A stretch of DNA of 64,000 nucleotides from positions 1,426,001 to 1,490,000 of the forward strand of contig JAPMAC010000207.1 in assembly GCA_028671895.1 (NCBI GenBank). The letters are read 5' to 3'. Positions 45,663 to 57,158 of the stretch are shown one piece after another. Origin of the DNA: Oenanthe sinensis (lineage: Eukaryota > Streptophyta > Magnoliopsida > Apiales > Apiaceae). Numbering within the stretch: the stretch's first letter is position 1; every line of letters begins with the position of its first letter. A program made the position numbers and the translations under genes. A model generated the notes under the pieces. It did no database searches and was not told the DNA's origin. It was given only the letters and a program-made list of their open reading frames with translations.

Positions 45663-47071
45663 TGTTAGTGGACTTTTTGGTCCACTTTATACGTTCCATT
45701 CTGACTTAAATTGATCGCTTGTGCCCAAGTATGTAGTGTCTTTTGATGTGTTTTGTGTCTTTGGTGTGCAGATCGCCGTTCGTAGCAAAGTTGTTGATTA
45801 ATTGCATAAATTGGTGGTGCATGAGCTAGGATTTCAAAGGAGGAAGATCAGGACTTGAGAAGAGGCCAAGAGAAAGCAAGGCGACGCGCTGAAGAAGCAA
45901 CGAGCAAAGAAAAGCTTTTCTGGACAGAACAGGCAGGCGCGCCCACTCCTCTACAGGCGCCCCCGCGCTCCATTAATGAGCCGCGCCCGCGCTCCTTGAG
46001 GCGCGCCCGCCCCTCTAGTCGAGTCCAGCTGCTGATTTTTCTGCAGTTGGTCCGTTTCGAAGCCCAGAATGCAGCAAGCCCATGAATCATTGTTTTTATG
46101 TAACCTAGTATAAAAATATAAGGATTATTATTATTGTAATTATCTAGAAAATTAAGAAAGCAAGTAGGGTTTTATTATCAGTCAAGAGGCAGAGTACTTT
46201 GTGAGCCGTCAAGCTATTTTTCTTTTGTAATTTTCTACACGTGGATTATCGGTTGTTTCTTTTACTCTTGCAATTAATATCAGTCTTTTATGTTTAATTG
46301 TTTATCTACTATGTTTTCATATGAACCCATGATGTCGGCTAGTCCAATTATGGGCTAATCGTTGTCATGGGATTTTAATGGATTTTTCTATCGAATCTAG
46401 ATATTGATTGTTTTTATGCCTAAGTGTGTGATTGTTATGGATATCCTAGTATGGTTAAGCTTATTCGTTGTAAATGCGTCGCGAACATTTATGATTGTTT
46501 GTTAAATCCTCGTGAATGCGAAAGTGGATCTAGGGTTTAGAACATGCCATGCTAGCATAGGTTTTTGCATGTTAAGAGCATGTATTAATTTGTGGTGTAA
46601 TTCTAACCGTCTTGCACTGACTATGTGATTTTATGGATTCTTGTGCTTAAGCCATTATGTTTTCAATCTCTATAGACATATAGGGACTAAGTATAGTGGT
46701 TGACTATTTGACTTCTATCTTTTGTGGATGTTCATTAGGATGGTATGCGTGCAACGAAAGTTGGCGTTTATCAGTTTAGAGGGTCTGATTAGTTATCATC
46801 ACTTTCACATGCTAGGTTGAAAAGGCATAAGATTCTAGATGAGATAGTTAATGAAGTTAAAATTCCATGTTTATTTAATATAAGTAATTCTTTAAGTTTT
46901 AATCATTAATTTAATCAAACTCCAATTGTTATTTCCTTAGCAGTGGTAGTTAATCATACTCTGGTGTATAAGTGAGCTAAACGTAAGCAAGTCGAGTCTC
47001 TGTGGGAACGAATCCTACTTATTTCTGTATTACTTGTGACCACGTTCTCTTGCGTGAATAAAGTGCGAACA
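45663..47071 (+). repeat. Element E 5' LTR
   Basis: 1,409 bp. The first 274 bp are identical to 55458-55731; the inverted copy differs by about seven positions by eye. TATAAAA at 46109-46115 is a probable TATA box. A GC-rich island (45931-46018) precedes it. Confidence 0.93.
45931..46018. repeat. GC-rich GGCGCGCC island in E LTR
   Basis: About 88 bases of GCGCGCCC, CCCGCGCTCC and GAGGCGCGCCCG units, with several CpG dinucleotides, inside an AT-rich LTR. Two related islands occur at 48655-48706 and 52776-52822. Reading frames on both strands here are composition artefacts and recur in the inverted LTR. Confidence 0.8.
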
Positions 47072-47077
47072 AGTTTT

Positions 47078-47095
47078 TGGCGCCGCTGCCGGGGA
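47078..47095 (+). other. Element E primer-binding site
   Basis: TGGCGCCGCTGCCGGGGA starts six bases after the LTR end; this sequence class is typical of Athila elements. A copy of its first part, in reverse, marks the inverted LTR junction at 55727-55739. Confidence 0.85.
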
Positions 47096-47214
47096 CTCGG
47101 TTCATTGTTTTATTTAGTTAATGTGCTTATCATCAGTGGTCGTTAGATATCACTGACTGAGATTTGTTATTAATCGTTCTTGTTTGCTACGTGAATTCAG
47201 GTAATTGATCGTGT

Positions 47215-48738
47215 ATGCGTACTCGTTCTCAATCGAGTAAGGAAAAACTGGAAGAACACTTAGACGAAGAAGAGGGAATTGCAGTTCCAGAAATTGAACC
47301 AGAAATAGTAACGGGGGATCCAGTGAAAGCTCTTAAGGATTACTCTCAACCGAAGATCAATGACATTTAGTCAAGCATTGTTAGGCCGGCTATTGCAGCT
47401 AATAATTTCGAAATCAAGCCGGGCACAATTCAAATGGTTCAGAATTCTGTGCAGTTTGGGGGTTCACCTGCTGAGGACCCTAATATGCATATCAGAGACT
47501 TCATCGAGATCTGTGATACCTTTAAAACCAACGGGGTTTCTGAAGATGCTATAAAACTGAGGCTGTTTCCATTCTCTCTACGAGACAAGGCAAAGAGCTG
47601 GTTGCATTCGCTGCCAGCAGGTTCTATAACTACTTGGGAGGATCTCGCACAAAAGTTTCTGACTAAATTCTTCCCTATGGCTAAGACGGCAGCCATGAGG
47701 AATGCTCTTACTCAGTTCAATCAACATTCTGGAGAAACGTTGTGTGAAGCTTGGGAAAGGTATAAAGAGATGCTTCGAAAGTGTCCCCATCATGGGATGC
47801 CCGATTGGATGGTCATTAACGGTTTCTATAATGGATTGAATCATTCACGACCTATGCTTGATGCAGCATCTGGAGGAGCTCTTTGGGCCAAGAGCTATGA
47901 AGAAGCTTATGACTTGATTGAAATGATGGCTGCCAACGAGTATCAGAATCCTACTCAGCGATTGCCGCAGAGTAAAACTGCAGGTGTTTTTGAAGTGGAC
48001 GCTGCCACTGCTATAACAGCTCAACTACAGGCTTTATCTATAAAGGTGGACGCATTATCCAAGGCAGGAATTCAGCAAGTCGCTATGGTTTGTGATTTAT
48101 GTGCAGGTGCTCATGATACAACTCAGTGTGCTATTTCTAGCGATTCAGCGTATTTTGTCGGCAACTTTCAGAAACCTACACAACCGGCACCTAATACATA
48201 TCACCCCAACAACAGGAATCATCCTAACTTCAGTTGGAGCAACAATCAGAATGCCAGTCTACAACCATCGCAGGGTCAGCAATTTGGAACAAGGCCTTTC
48301 AACAATTCTGTTCCTCAACAATCTTATGCACCAAGACAATCATACAACCCTTCTGGTTTTCATCAACAATCTCAGGGAGGACAAGGGCACTCAAATGAAA
48401 AGTCAGAGATGGAGGAACTGAGAATGATGTATAAGAGTCAAGCTGTAACGCTGAAGACATTGGAAAATCAAATTGGTCAACTAGCAAGTGCTCTTCTACA
48501 CAGACCTCAAGGACAATTACCAAGTGACACAGAGGCTAACCCAGGCAAGAAAGAAAGCAAGGAACAAATACACGCTATTACATTGCGTTCTGGAAGGGTT
48601 ACGAACAATAAGGAGGTCGAAATTCCACAAAATGAAGAACGTCAGCATTCTGGGCAGGAGGTGCAGGGCGGGCGCGCCTCACCTTACTGCCGGGAGGGGA
48701 ATTTCTGCAGAAAAAGTTGCGCAGGAGGAGCCGATTAA
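47215..48738 (+). pseudogene. Element E: gag
   Basis: The ATG at 47215 opens MRTRSQSSKEKLEE, the usual basic then acidic start of Athila gag. A TAG at 47368-47370 stops it after 51 codons; the same frame continues SSIVRPAIAANNFEIKPG. From 47434 the gag domain (FGGSPAEDPNMHIRDFIEIC, FPFSLRDKAKSWLHSLP, ETLCEAWERYKEMLRKCP) is intact, followed by a CDLCAGAHDTTQC knuckle-like motif (about 48091-48129) and a Gln/Asn-rich region. The frame ends in the GC-rich island near 48690; protease continues in another frame. One stop and one shift disable gag-pol. Confidence 0.88.
48655..48706. repeat. GC-rich island at the gag-pol junction of E
   Basis: GCAGGGCGGGCGCGCCTCAC and GCCGGGAGGGG sit where the reading frame changes from gag to pol. 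The flanks CTGGGCAG and TTTCTGCAG echo those of the LTR island (CTGGACAG, TTTCTGCAG). Confidence 0.6.
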
Positions 48739-50998
48739 GGAAAAAAGAAATGATTCAGAAGAGAAAAGCAGTTCAGAGACAGACAGTGTTCACAAGGAAG
48801 TATTTCCTCCTCCACCATTCCCTAGAAGGCTTCAGAAGCAAAAATCAGATAAACAGTTTGCTAAATTCTTGGAAGTTTTTAAGAAACTACACATCAACTT
48901 ACCTTTTGCTGAAGCGCTGGAGCAAATGCCAAGCTACGCCAAATTCATGAAAGGCATTCTATCTAGGAAACTGAAGCTAGAAGAGTTAAACACTGTTGCC
49001 TTGACGGAAGAGTGTAGTGCAGTATTGCAGCAGAAGTTACCACCAAAGTTGAAGGATCCTGGTAGTTTCACTATACCATGCATAATTGGGAATTTGGCGT
49101 TCGACAAATGTTTGTGCGATTTGGGAGCAAGCATCAACCTCATGCCATACTCTATATTCTTACAACTTGGTCTTCCTGAGCCGAAGCCAACTAACATGTC
49201 ACTGCAGTTGGCGGATCGTTCAATCACTTATCCGCGAGGAATTGTCGAAGATGTGTTGGTAAAAGTCGACAAACTAATCTTTCCAGCAGATTTTGTCATC
49301 CTTGATTTTGAAGAAGACAAGAAAATCCCTATCATTCTTGGGAGACCATTCTTGGCAACGGGAAAGACATTGATTGACGTACAGAAGGGAGAACTCACCA
49401 TGAGAGTGCACGATCAGAATGTCACATTCAATGTGTTCAAAGCAATGCAATTTCCAACAGAAGAAGAGCAATGCTTTAAAGTAGATGTAATGGAATCTGC
49501 TGTGCAAGTAAAAATTGAACACATGCTTATGGATGATACACTGGAAAAGGCTCTACGTGGGGACTTTACAATTGAAGAAGAAGAGGTTGAAGAACAGGTA
49601 CAGTCTCTGAATGCTTCGCCTTGGCAACAAAAGTTTGAGAAACCAGAATCGTTGGGTTTATCTGAATTGAGAAAATCACATCAGCGGTTGAAACCATCTA
49701 TCGAGGAAGCACCAAAGCTAGAGCTCAAACCATTGCCTGATCACTTAAGGTATGCTTCTCTTGGGGAATCATCTACTTTACCTGTGATTATTGCTGCTAA
49801 CCTTACAGGTCCTGAAGAAGAAAAGCTGTTAAGGGTTCTCAGGGAATTCAAATCAGCCATTGGGTGGACTATTGCAGACATTAAAGGAATCAGCCCTGCC
49901 TATTGCCAGCATAAGATCCCGCTGGAAGAAGGTAGTAAGCCAACAGTGGAACATCAGAGAAGGCTCAATCCACTCATGAAGGAAGTAGTGAAGAAGGAAA
50001 TTATTAAGTGGTTGGATGCAGGGATTATCTATCCTATTTCTGACAGTGCTTGGGTGAGTCCAGTTCAATGTGTGCCAAAGAAAGGAGGCATGACGGTGGT
50101 AACTAACGAAAAGAACGAGCTCATTCCTACGCGGACAGTAACTGGCTGGAGAATCTGCATGGATTACAGGAAGCTGAACAAAGCTACTAGGAAGGATCAC
50201 TTCCCTCTTCCTTTCATTGATCAAATGCTAGACCGACTGGCCGGCCATGAGTACTTTTGCCTTCTGGATGGATATTCGGGTTACAATCAGATCTGCATTG
50301 CTCCAGAGGATCAGGAGAAGACAACATTTACATGTCCGTTTGGTACCTTCGCTTTTCGAAGGGTTTCATTCGGGTTATGTGGTGCACCTGGCACTTTTCA
50401 GAGGTGCATGATGGCAATTTTTTCAGACATGATTGGTAAGACAGTGGAAGTCTTCATGGATGATTTTTCAGTATTTGGGGTTTCTTTTGACGAATGTCTA
50501 CACAATCTTAGCATGGTTCTGAAAAGATGCGTGGAGACTAATCTGGTTCTCAACTGGGAGAAATGCCATTTCATGGTACAAGAAGGAACTATTCTTGGAC
50601 ACAAGGTATCACGGCGAGGCCTGGAAGTGGATAAAGCAAAAATTGAGACAATTGAAAATCTTCCACCGCCCAATTCAGTGAGAGGAATTCGTAGTTTCCT
50701 CGGTCATGCAGGTTTCTACAGAAGATTCATCAAGGACTTCTCCAAAATTTCCAAACCTTTGTGTAAGCTATTGGAGAAGGATATTCCCTTCAAATTCGAT
50801 GATGATTGTATGACAGCTTTTGAGACATTGAAGAGGAAGTTGATTTCAGCACCTGTGATCATCGCCCCAGATTGGAATGAACCTTTTGCTATGATGTGTG
50901 ATGCTAGCGATTTTGCAGTAGGGGCTGTTCTTGGTCAAAAGAAAGACAAGATTTTTCATGTTATCTACTATGCAAGCAAGACACTCAATGATGCGTAA
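48690..50998 (+). pseudogene. Element E: protease, RT and RNase H start
   Basis: Open for about 770 codons from the GC island. The protease has CDLGASINLMPYSIF (about 49112-49156), with DLGA as in Athila. RT has DSAWVSPVQCVPKKGG, WRICMDYRKLNKAT, CLLDGYSGYNQI, catalytic VFMDDFSVFG (about 50451-50480) and the SFLGHAGFYRRFIKDF connection. RNase H begins MMCDASDFAVGAVLGQ. The frame stops at TAA 50996-50998 in LNDA-stop-LNYTTTEKE, where relatives have glutamine (CAA), and continues in the same phase. The product would be the replication polyprotein. Confidence 0.9.
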
Positions 50999-52618
50999 TT
51001 GAATTACACAACCACAGAGAAGGAGCTGTTAGCCATTGTATATGGCTTTGAAAAATTCAGATCATACTTGCTTGGTACGAAAGTGACGGTGTATACTGAC
51101 CACGCAGCTATTAGGTATCTGCTATCCAAGAAGGATTCTAAACCCCGCCTGATTCGATGGATTCTCCTACTTCAAGAATTCGACGTGGAGATCAAAGATA
51201 GAAAAGGGACCGAAAATCAGGTAGCTGATCACCTCTCACGATTGGAAGATCCTGGTAAATCACGAGACAGTACTCTCATCAATGACTCATTTCCGGATGA
51301 ACAACTGTTTGGAGTACAAGAAGAAGAACCATGGTATGCGGATATTGTGAATTATCTTGTGAGTCATATTGTTCCACCCGAATTGTCGTCAGCCCAAAGG
51401 AAGACATTCATGCATGATGTAAAGTGGTTTCGTTGGGATGAGCCATATCTGTTTAAACAAGGGGCTGATCAGATTATCAGAAGGTGTGTACCATATAGTG
51501 AGACTGAAGCTATTCTGAGGGATTATCATGCCACAGCTTATGGAGGCCATTATGGAGGTGAAAAGACAGCTACTCGTATTCTGCAGGCAGGATTTTATTG
51601 GCCATCACTATTCAAGGATGCTCATCAGTTTGTAACCAGATGTGATCGCTGCCAGCGAGTAGGCAACATTTCAAAAAGGGATGAGATGCCCCTTAATGTA
51701 ATGCTTGAAGTGGAGATTTTTGATGTATGGGGAATCGACTTCATGGGCCCATTCATTTCATCTTGCAATAACCAATACATCTTGCTAGCTGTGGATTACG
51801 TCTCCAAATGGGTGGAGGTCAAGGCACTTCCAACTAATGATGCCAATGTAGTGCTCAACTTCCTTCACAAGAACATTTTCACCAGATTTGGGACTCCAAG
51901 GGTCATTATCAGCGATGAGGGTTCTCACTTTTGCAATCGAAAGTTCACTAATCTGATGGCAAGATTCAACATCAACCATCGGGTGGCGACAGCATACCAC
52001 CCTCAAACCAATGGCCAAGCTGAAGTATCAAACCGTGAGATCAAACGCATTCTGGAAAAAGTGGTAAGTCCTTCGCGGAAGGATTGGTCTTTAAAACTGG
52101 ATGAAGCTGTGTGGGCCTACCGAACTGCGTTCAAAACACCTTTGGGTATGTCACCATATCAACTTGTCTATGGCAAGGCTTGTCATCTGCCAGCAGAACT
52201 GGAACACAAGGCTTATTGGGCATTGCAGAAGCTGAATTATGATTGTAAAGCCGCAAGGGAAAGGAGGATGGTACAAATCAATGAAATGGACGAGTTTCGT
52301 CTACAAGCTTATGAGAATAATAAGCTCTACAAGGAAAAAGTGAAAAGATGGCATGATCGTCGGTTGACAACAAAGGTATTGGTTCCTGGTCAATTAGTTT
52401 TATTATTTAACTCTCGTCTGCGATTGTTTCCAGGAAAACTTAAGTCAAGGTGGTCAGGACCCTTTGTTGTGAAAACTGTGTATCCACACGGAGCTGTGGA
52501 GATTTATGAAAAGACCCCAGATCAAGCGTTTAAAGTCAATGGTCAGAGATTGAAGCCGTATTTGGGAGAACAAGTAAATCGCGAAGCTGAAGTCGCGATT
52601 CTGTCAACCTCGGATTGA
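50999..52618 (+). pseudogene. Element E: RNase H end and integrase
   Basis: In the same frame as the preceding part, 539 codons. RNase H finishes with YTDHAAIRYLLSKKD and TENQVADHLSRLE. The integrase zinc domain is YHATAYGGHYGGEKTATR ... CDRCQRVG (about residues 175-222). The catalytic core has WGIDFMGPF (first Asp), ISDEGSHFCNRKF (second Asp) and GQAEVSNREIKRILEK (Glu). The C-terminus has LKSRWSGPFVVKTVYPHGAVEI. It ends at TGA 52616-52618. All catalytic residues are present; only the upstream TAA isolates it from RT. Confidence 0.92.
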
Positions 52619-53046
52619 GGACCTGAAGTAACGTCCGGCTAAATGACGTTAACGACAGCGCTCGTGGGAGGCAACCTACGGCTTGAATGGTAATTTTTAT
52701 TCTTATAAAAAAATATATTTAAAAAAAAAAAAAAAAAGAAGCAAAAACACAAAAAAAATTGAAAAATTGCAGTAGCCTCAGGCGCGGGCGCGCTCCGGGA
52801 GGCGCGGGCGCCCTGAGTGCGGCTGTTAAAAAACCGAAAAAATATAAAAAAGTATAAAAACAAAAGAAATCAGCAATTTTATGTTTTAAATCAGTTTTTA
52901 GCCCAAGCCCAGCCACTCTAACTTGTTAAAAGCCTTAACATACCCTAACCCTAACCTAATTTTTACTTTTCATCTCTCATTCACATATATACATACAAAT
53001 ATACACGCACTGCATCTCATCTCTTCACACTTCTACAACTCAATCA
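52619..53046 (+). other. Element E spacer with GC-rich island
   Basis: Contains a poly(A) stretch (52717-52757) and a third GC island (52776-52822: two GGCGCGGGCGC units framed by CTCAGG and CCTGAG). CTAACCCTAACCTAA follows at about 52946-52960, then a CATCTC-rich lead-in to the env-like ORF. Confidence 0.6.
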
Positions 53047-54183
53047 ATGGCACCCAAGAGATCTAGGCGCTCAGGGACATCAAGTTCTTCTTCGAGTGGG
53101 GGAGTTGTGCCCCAATTCAATTCACCGGAGGCCCAAGTTGAGTTTGCACGATTGATGACCAAATCTGTGGTCAAGGAAAGGGGATTTATTCCGGGTGTTC
53201 TTGATGGGTCTCTAATCGCGATGGTTAGTGAGCGCGGTTGGGAGACCGTGTGTGAGGCTGCGGAGGCGATACCATTGAGTATCGTTAGGGAGTTCTATGC
53301 CAATGCCAAGCAGGAGAAGAATGGGTATTCTGCAGTTCGAGGGTATGTTGTGGATTATACTCCTGCCGCCATCACTAGGGTTTTGAATTTACCAGCACCG
53401 CAGGAGGGAGTGGAAGATTTTGGGTTGAAGACCCGTGGGGAGGTTGACCTTGAGGCCATCCTGCGGGATATGACAGTTCCCGGCACTACTTGGAAGCGCA
53501 GGGCAGGCTCTACTGAGCCAGTTACCTTCTCTGCCATGGCCTTGAACCCGTATGCTAAGGCCTGGAACCTGTTTCTGTGTGCTAACATTGTGCCATCGTC
53601 ACACACTCATGAGGTGACAGTGGATCGGGCTATTTTGTTGTGGGGTATTCTCAGCGGGCGATACATCGACCTAGGCTCCCTTATCCACAGGCACATGATC
53701 CGATTCTTGCAGGGCAGTACCACTGGCGCGATTCCGTATGGCTCAGTGGTTGTTCGTCTGTGTGTTGATGTGGGTATTCACTGGCCGGCGGAGGAACAGT
53801 TGCAACTTCCTGCGAGTGCCATTGACACGGCGGCGATAGCTCGACTCCCTGAATGGGACGGTGGTGTACCGCATCCCCGTGGCTTGGGGTATATTGTGGG
53901 TGGTGAAGTGCCACCAAGACAGCAGAGGGAGGTTAGGGCTGGATCTTCTAGGGCACCGCCAGCTGTGGCTAGTGCTGGTATGGGTGAGGCTCATTTTAGG
54001 AGGTTAGCACGGCGGATGGACGCAGTTGATGATCGGCAGAGCCGGTTTGCGGCTGACCTGACTCAGGCTCTTGGTGCAGCTTTCCTAGCTACAGGTGTAC
54101 AGGTCGATTGGCCTGTTTATGGGGCTGGCACCGTGTATCCCCCACCGGATTCACCCGAGGAGGGTGACTCTGCTGAGGATTGA
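53047..54183 (+). CDS. Element E env-like ORF (plant transposon protein domain)
   Basis: An intact 378-codon frame lying after integrase, where Athila elements carry their so-called env-like ORF. The start MAPKRSRRSGTSSSSSSGG is basic and serine-rich. About residues 30-260 match the widespread plant transposon protein domain seen in Athila (FYANAKQEKNGYSAVRGYVVDYTPAAI, TWKRRAGS, LNPYAKAWNLFLCANIVPSSHTHEV, AILLWGILSGRYIDLGSLI). The C-terminus has a charged helix (FRRLARRMDAVDDRQSRFAADL) and an acidic end. I see no signal peptide or membrane anchor, so an envelope role is doubtful. Unbroken although gag and pol each carry lesions. Confidence 0.8.
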   Translation: MAPKRSRRSGTSSSSSSGGVVPQFNSPEAQVEFARLMTKSVVKERGFIPGVLDGSLIAMVSERGWETVCEAAEAIPLSIVREFYANAKQEKNGYSAVRGYVVDYTPAAITRVLNLPAPQEGVEDFGLKTRGEVDLEAILRDMTVPGTTWKRRAGSTEPVTFSAMALNPYAKAWNLFLCANIVPSSHTHEVTVDRAILLWGILSGRYIDLGSLIHRHMIRFLQGSTTGAIPYGSVVVRLCVDVGIHWPAEEQLQLPASAIDTAAIARLPEWDGGVPHPRGLGYIVGGEVPPRQQREVRAGSSRAPPAVASAGMGEAHFRRLARRMDAVDDRQSRFAADLTQALGAAFLATGVQVDWPVYGAGTVYPPPDSPEEGDSAED

Positions 54184-55457
54184 GGTATTTCTGCACACTT
54201 TCTTCGTTTCTTGCCTTCAATGGGGACATTGAATATTTTAAAGTTTGGGGGTAGGAAATGGAGATTGTAGTTAGATGCATATAGGACATGTAGTTGTAGT
54301 GTTTGTCATGCATTTTGTTTTAATTGTCCATATAGAGCATTTTGTTTGAAAATTTTTGTTCTGGTTATCATATGAATCCATGTTAGTTGCATTTCATAGC
54401 ATGCATATTTCATGATCTCTTAGGACGAACTAATTCTGTTTGATAAGTCGATGTCAATTTGAGTGTGGTATTGATGAGCAGAGGGATGATTTACAGTCCT
54501 TATGAAATTGATTTGCATGTTTCAGAAGCACATTATTTACACAGTCTCGTCGGTTGCTTTTGGGCTAGGTTGAGTCATGCCTATTTAGTTGTTTTAGATT
54601 TAATCGCATGTTTATATCTAGAATGTTTGTTATTCCCTTGATAATGTACGAATACCAAAGTATAAGTTTGGGGGAAAACAAAGATTCATGCTGATTGTTA
54701 ATGTTTGTCAAGTATGGCTAGGCGTCAAATGGCTAGTAGCCGGCTCATATTTTTATGAGTAGTCTAGGGTTGGAATTGAGAATTCTCATTCCAGATTCTG
54801 TTTAAAAAAAAAAAAAAAAGGAAAAAAAGAAAGAAAAAGAAAAAAAAAGAGTCATGTGAATAATTCGAGGCAAAATTAACCAGGGTGAGCTCTTTAATAC
54901 TCGGGCAATTAAGTTCGAGGGGACTTTGTGCCTAGTGACCTAAGGCTTTTTATAGTCTGGGATCCACTAACCTAACGCTCGCTACATGGGTATTATTGTA
55001 TAAGCCTTTAGGGGTCTCATCCATTGCACGGTTAAATAAGCCTATGTATTGTGTTATGTGTCGTAGTGGTGGTTTAGCAATAAAGTGTGATTCCCTGTCT
55101 AACTCAAATGAATGACGGCGGTGTTTGTATGTTATGGAGTGTTTACCACTCATTCTGTTTATAAGCAGGTGATTGTCTTGGCGAAAAATAGGTATGATTT
55201 TGATCTAGTGTCAGAGTATATTTGATGAGCATCGCACACACACACGTTCTGTTCATGTATTATCAGTATAAGGGGACTTGGTCGAGCTCTGTTTGGATGT
55301 ATTGCATTTCTTTGAGACTTTGGATTATCGATTGGATTTGGTGAGTTCGAGGGGGTCCGTGCATTTACATAGTAGTTGCATTCATGCATTGCATTGTCTT
55401 AGATTGTTTAGAGTCTGTTTATGCTTGGGGACAAGCATCGGTTTAAGTTTGGGGGTG
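54184..55457 (+). other. Element E 3' region and purine tract
   Basis: About 1.27 kb without a supported gene. The purine tract AAGTTTGGGGG occurs three times: 54241-54250 (shortened in register), 54664-54674 and 55445-55455, the last directly before the LTR. An A-rich run lies at 54803-54850. The small frames here look random. Confidence 0.65.
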
Positions 55458-55731
55458 TGTTAGTGGACTTTTTGGTCCACTTTATACGTTCCATTCTGAC
55501 TTAAATTGATCGCTTGTGCCCAAGTATGTAGTGTCTTTTGATGTGTTTTGTGTCTTTGGTGTGCAGATCGCCGTTCGTAGCAAAGTTGTTGATTAATTGC
55601 ATAAATTGGTGGTGCATGAGCTAGGATTTCAAAGGAGGAAGATCAGGACTTGAGAAGAGGCCAAGAGAAAGCAAGGCGACGCGCTGAAGAAGCAACGAGC
55701 AAAGAAAAGCTTTTCTGGACAGAACAGGCAG
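55458..55731 (+). repeat. Element E forward 3' LTR fragment (274 bp)
   Basis: Identical to 45663-45936. It breaks off at GGCAG, five bases shared with the complement of the primer-site region, where the inverted copy takes over. Confidence 0.93.
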
Positions 55732-57153
55732 CGGCGCCAAAAACTTGTTCGCACTTTATTCACGCAAGAGAACGTGGTCACAAGTAATACAGAAATAAGT
55801 AGGATTCGTTCCCACAGAGACTCGACTTGCTTACGTTTAGCTCACTTATACACCAGAGTATGATTAACTACCACTGCTAAGGAAATAACAATTGGAGTTT
55901 GATTAAATTAATGATTAAAACTTAAAGAATTACTTATATTAAATAAACATGGAATTTTAACTTCATTAACTATCTCATCTAGAATCTTATGCCTTTTCAA
56001 CCTAGCATGTGAAAGTGATGATAATTGATCAGACCCTCTAAACTGATAAACGCCAACTTTCGTTGCACGCATACCATCCTAATGAACATCCACAAAAGAT
56101 AGAAGTCAAATAGTCAACCACTATACTTAGTCCCTATATGTCTATAGAGATTGAAAACATAATGGCTTAAGCACAAGAATCCATAAAATCACATAGTCAG
56201 TGCAAGACGGTTAGAATTACACCACAAATTAATACATGCTCTTAACATGCAAAAACCTATGCTAGCATGGCATGTTCTAAACCCTAGATCCACTTTCGCA
56301 TTCACGAGGATTTAACAAACAATCATAAATGTTCGCGACGCATTTACAACGAATAAGCTTAACCATACTAGGATATCCATAACAATCACACACTTAGGCA
56401 TAAAAACAATCAATATCTAGATTCGATAGAAAAATCCATTAAAATCCCATGACAACGATTAGCCCATAATTGGACTAGCCGACATCATGGGTTCATATGA
56501 AAACATAGTAGATAAACAATTAAACATAAAAGACTGATATTAATTGCAAGAGTAAAAGAAACAACCGATAATCCACGTGTAGAAAATTACAAAAGAAAAA
56601 TAGCTTGACGGCTCACAAAGTACTCTGCCTCTTGACTGATAATAAAACCCTACTTGCTTTCTTAATTTTCTAGATAATTACAATAATAATAATCATTATG
56701 TTTTTATACTAGGTTACATAAAAACAATGATTCATGGGCTTGCTGCATTCTGGGCTTCGAAACGGACCAACTGCAGAAAAATCAGCAGCTGGACTCGACT
56801 AGAGGGGCGGGCGCGCCTCAAGGAGCGCGGGCGCGCCTCATTAATGGAGCGCGGGGGCGCCTGTAGAGGAGTGGGCGCGCCTGCCTGTTCTGTCCAGAAA
56901 AGCTTTTCTTTGCTCGTTGCTTCTTCAGCGCGTCGCCTTGCTTTCTCTTGGCCTCTTCTCAAGTCCTGATCTTCCTCCTTTGAAATCCTAGCTCATGCAC
57001 CACCAATTTATGAATTAATCAACAACTTTGCTACGAACGGCGATCTGCACACCAAAGACACAAAACACATCAAAAGACACTACATACTTGGGCACAAGCG
57101 ATCAATTTAAGTCAGAATGGAACGTATAAAGTGGACCAAAAAGTCCACTAACA
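55732..57153 (-). repeat. Element E inverted LTR with primer-site stub
   Basis: 55746-57153 is the reverse complement of the full LTR; 55727-55745 is the complement of the bases following the LTR in the 5' half (start of the primer site). So the inverted block was copied from the 5' LTR/primer-site side of an element RNA or cDNA. About seven differences from 45663-47071 by eye. Confidence 0.93.
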
Positions 57154-57158
57154 ACTTC
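57154..57158 (+). repeat. Target duplication of element E, right (ACTTC)
   Basis: Matches 45658-45662; D's integrase resumes here. Confidence 0.92.

Larger units (their letters stand above)
45663..57153 (+). mobile_element. Element E: Athila-like Ty3 retrotransposon with inverted 3' LTR
   Basis: Starts with a normal 1,409-bp LTR (TGTTAGTGG...GCGAACA) and an Athila-type primer site TGGCGCCGCTGCCGGGGA (47078-47095). Then come gag, protease-RT-RNase H-integrase, a GC-rich spacer, an env-like ORF and a 3' region with a purine tract. At the right, only the first 274 bp of a forward LTR occur (55458-55731), joined to a complete LTR in reverse orientation (55746-57153). Both outer ends therefore read TGTTAG inward. 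A perfect 5-bp duplication still flanks the whole. Confidence 0.92.

Noticed and set aside
45848..46090. 76-80 codon frames on both strands in the E LTR, repeated at 56727-56969
   Set aside because: They cover the GC-rich island, and the second pair is the same LTR in reverse; no start context or homology supports a gene.
52946..52960. CTAACCCTAACCTAA considered as telomere-like repeat
   Set aside because: Only about two degenerate units, inside the spacer of element E.
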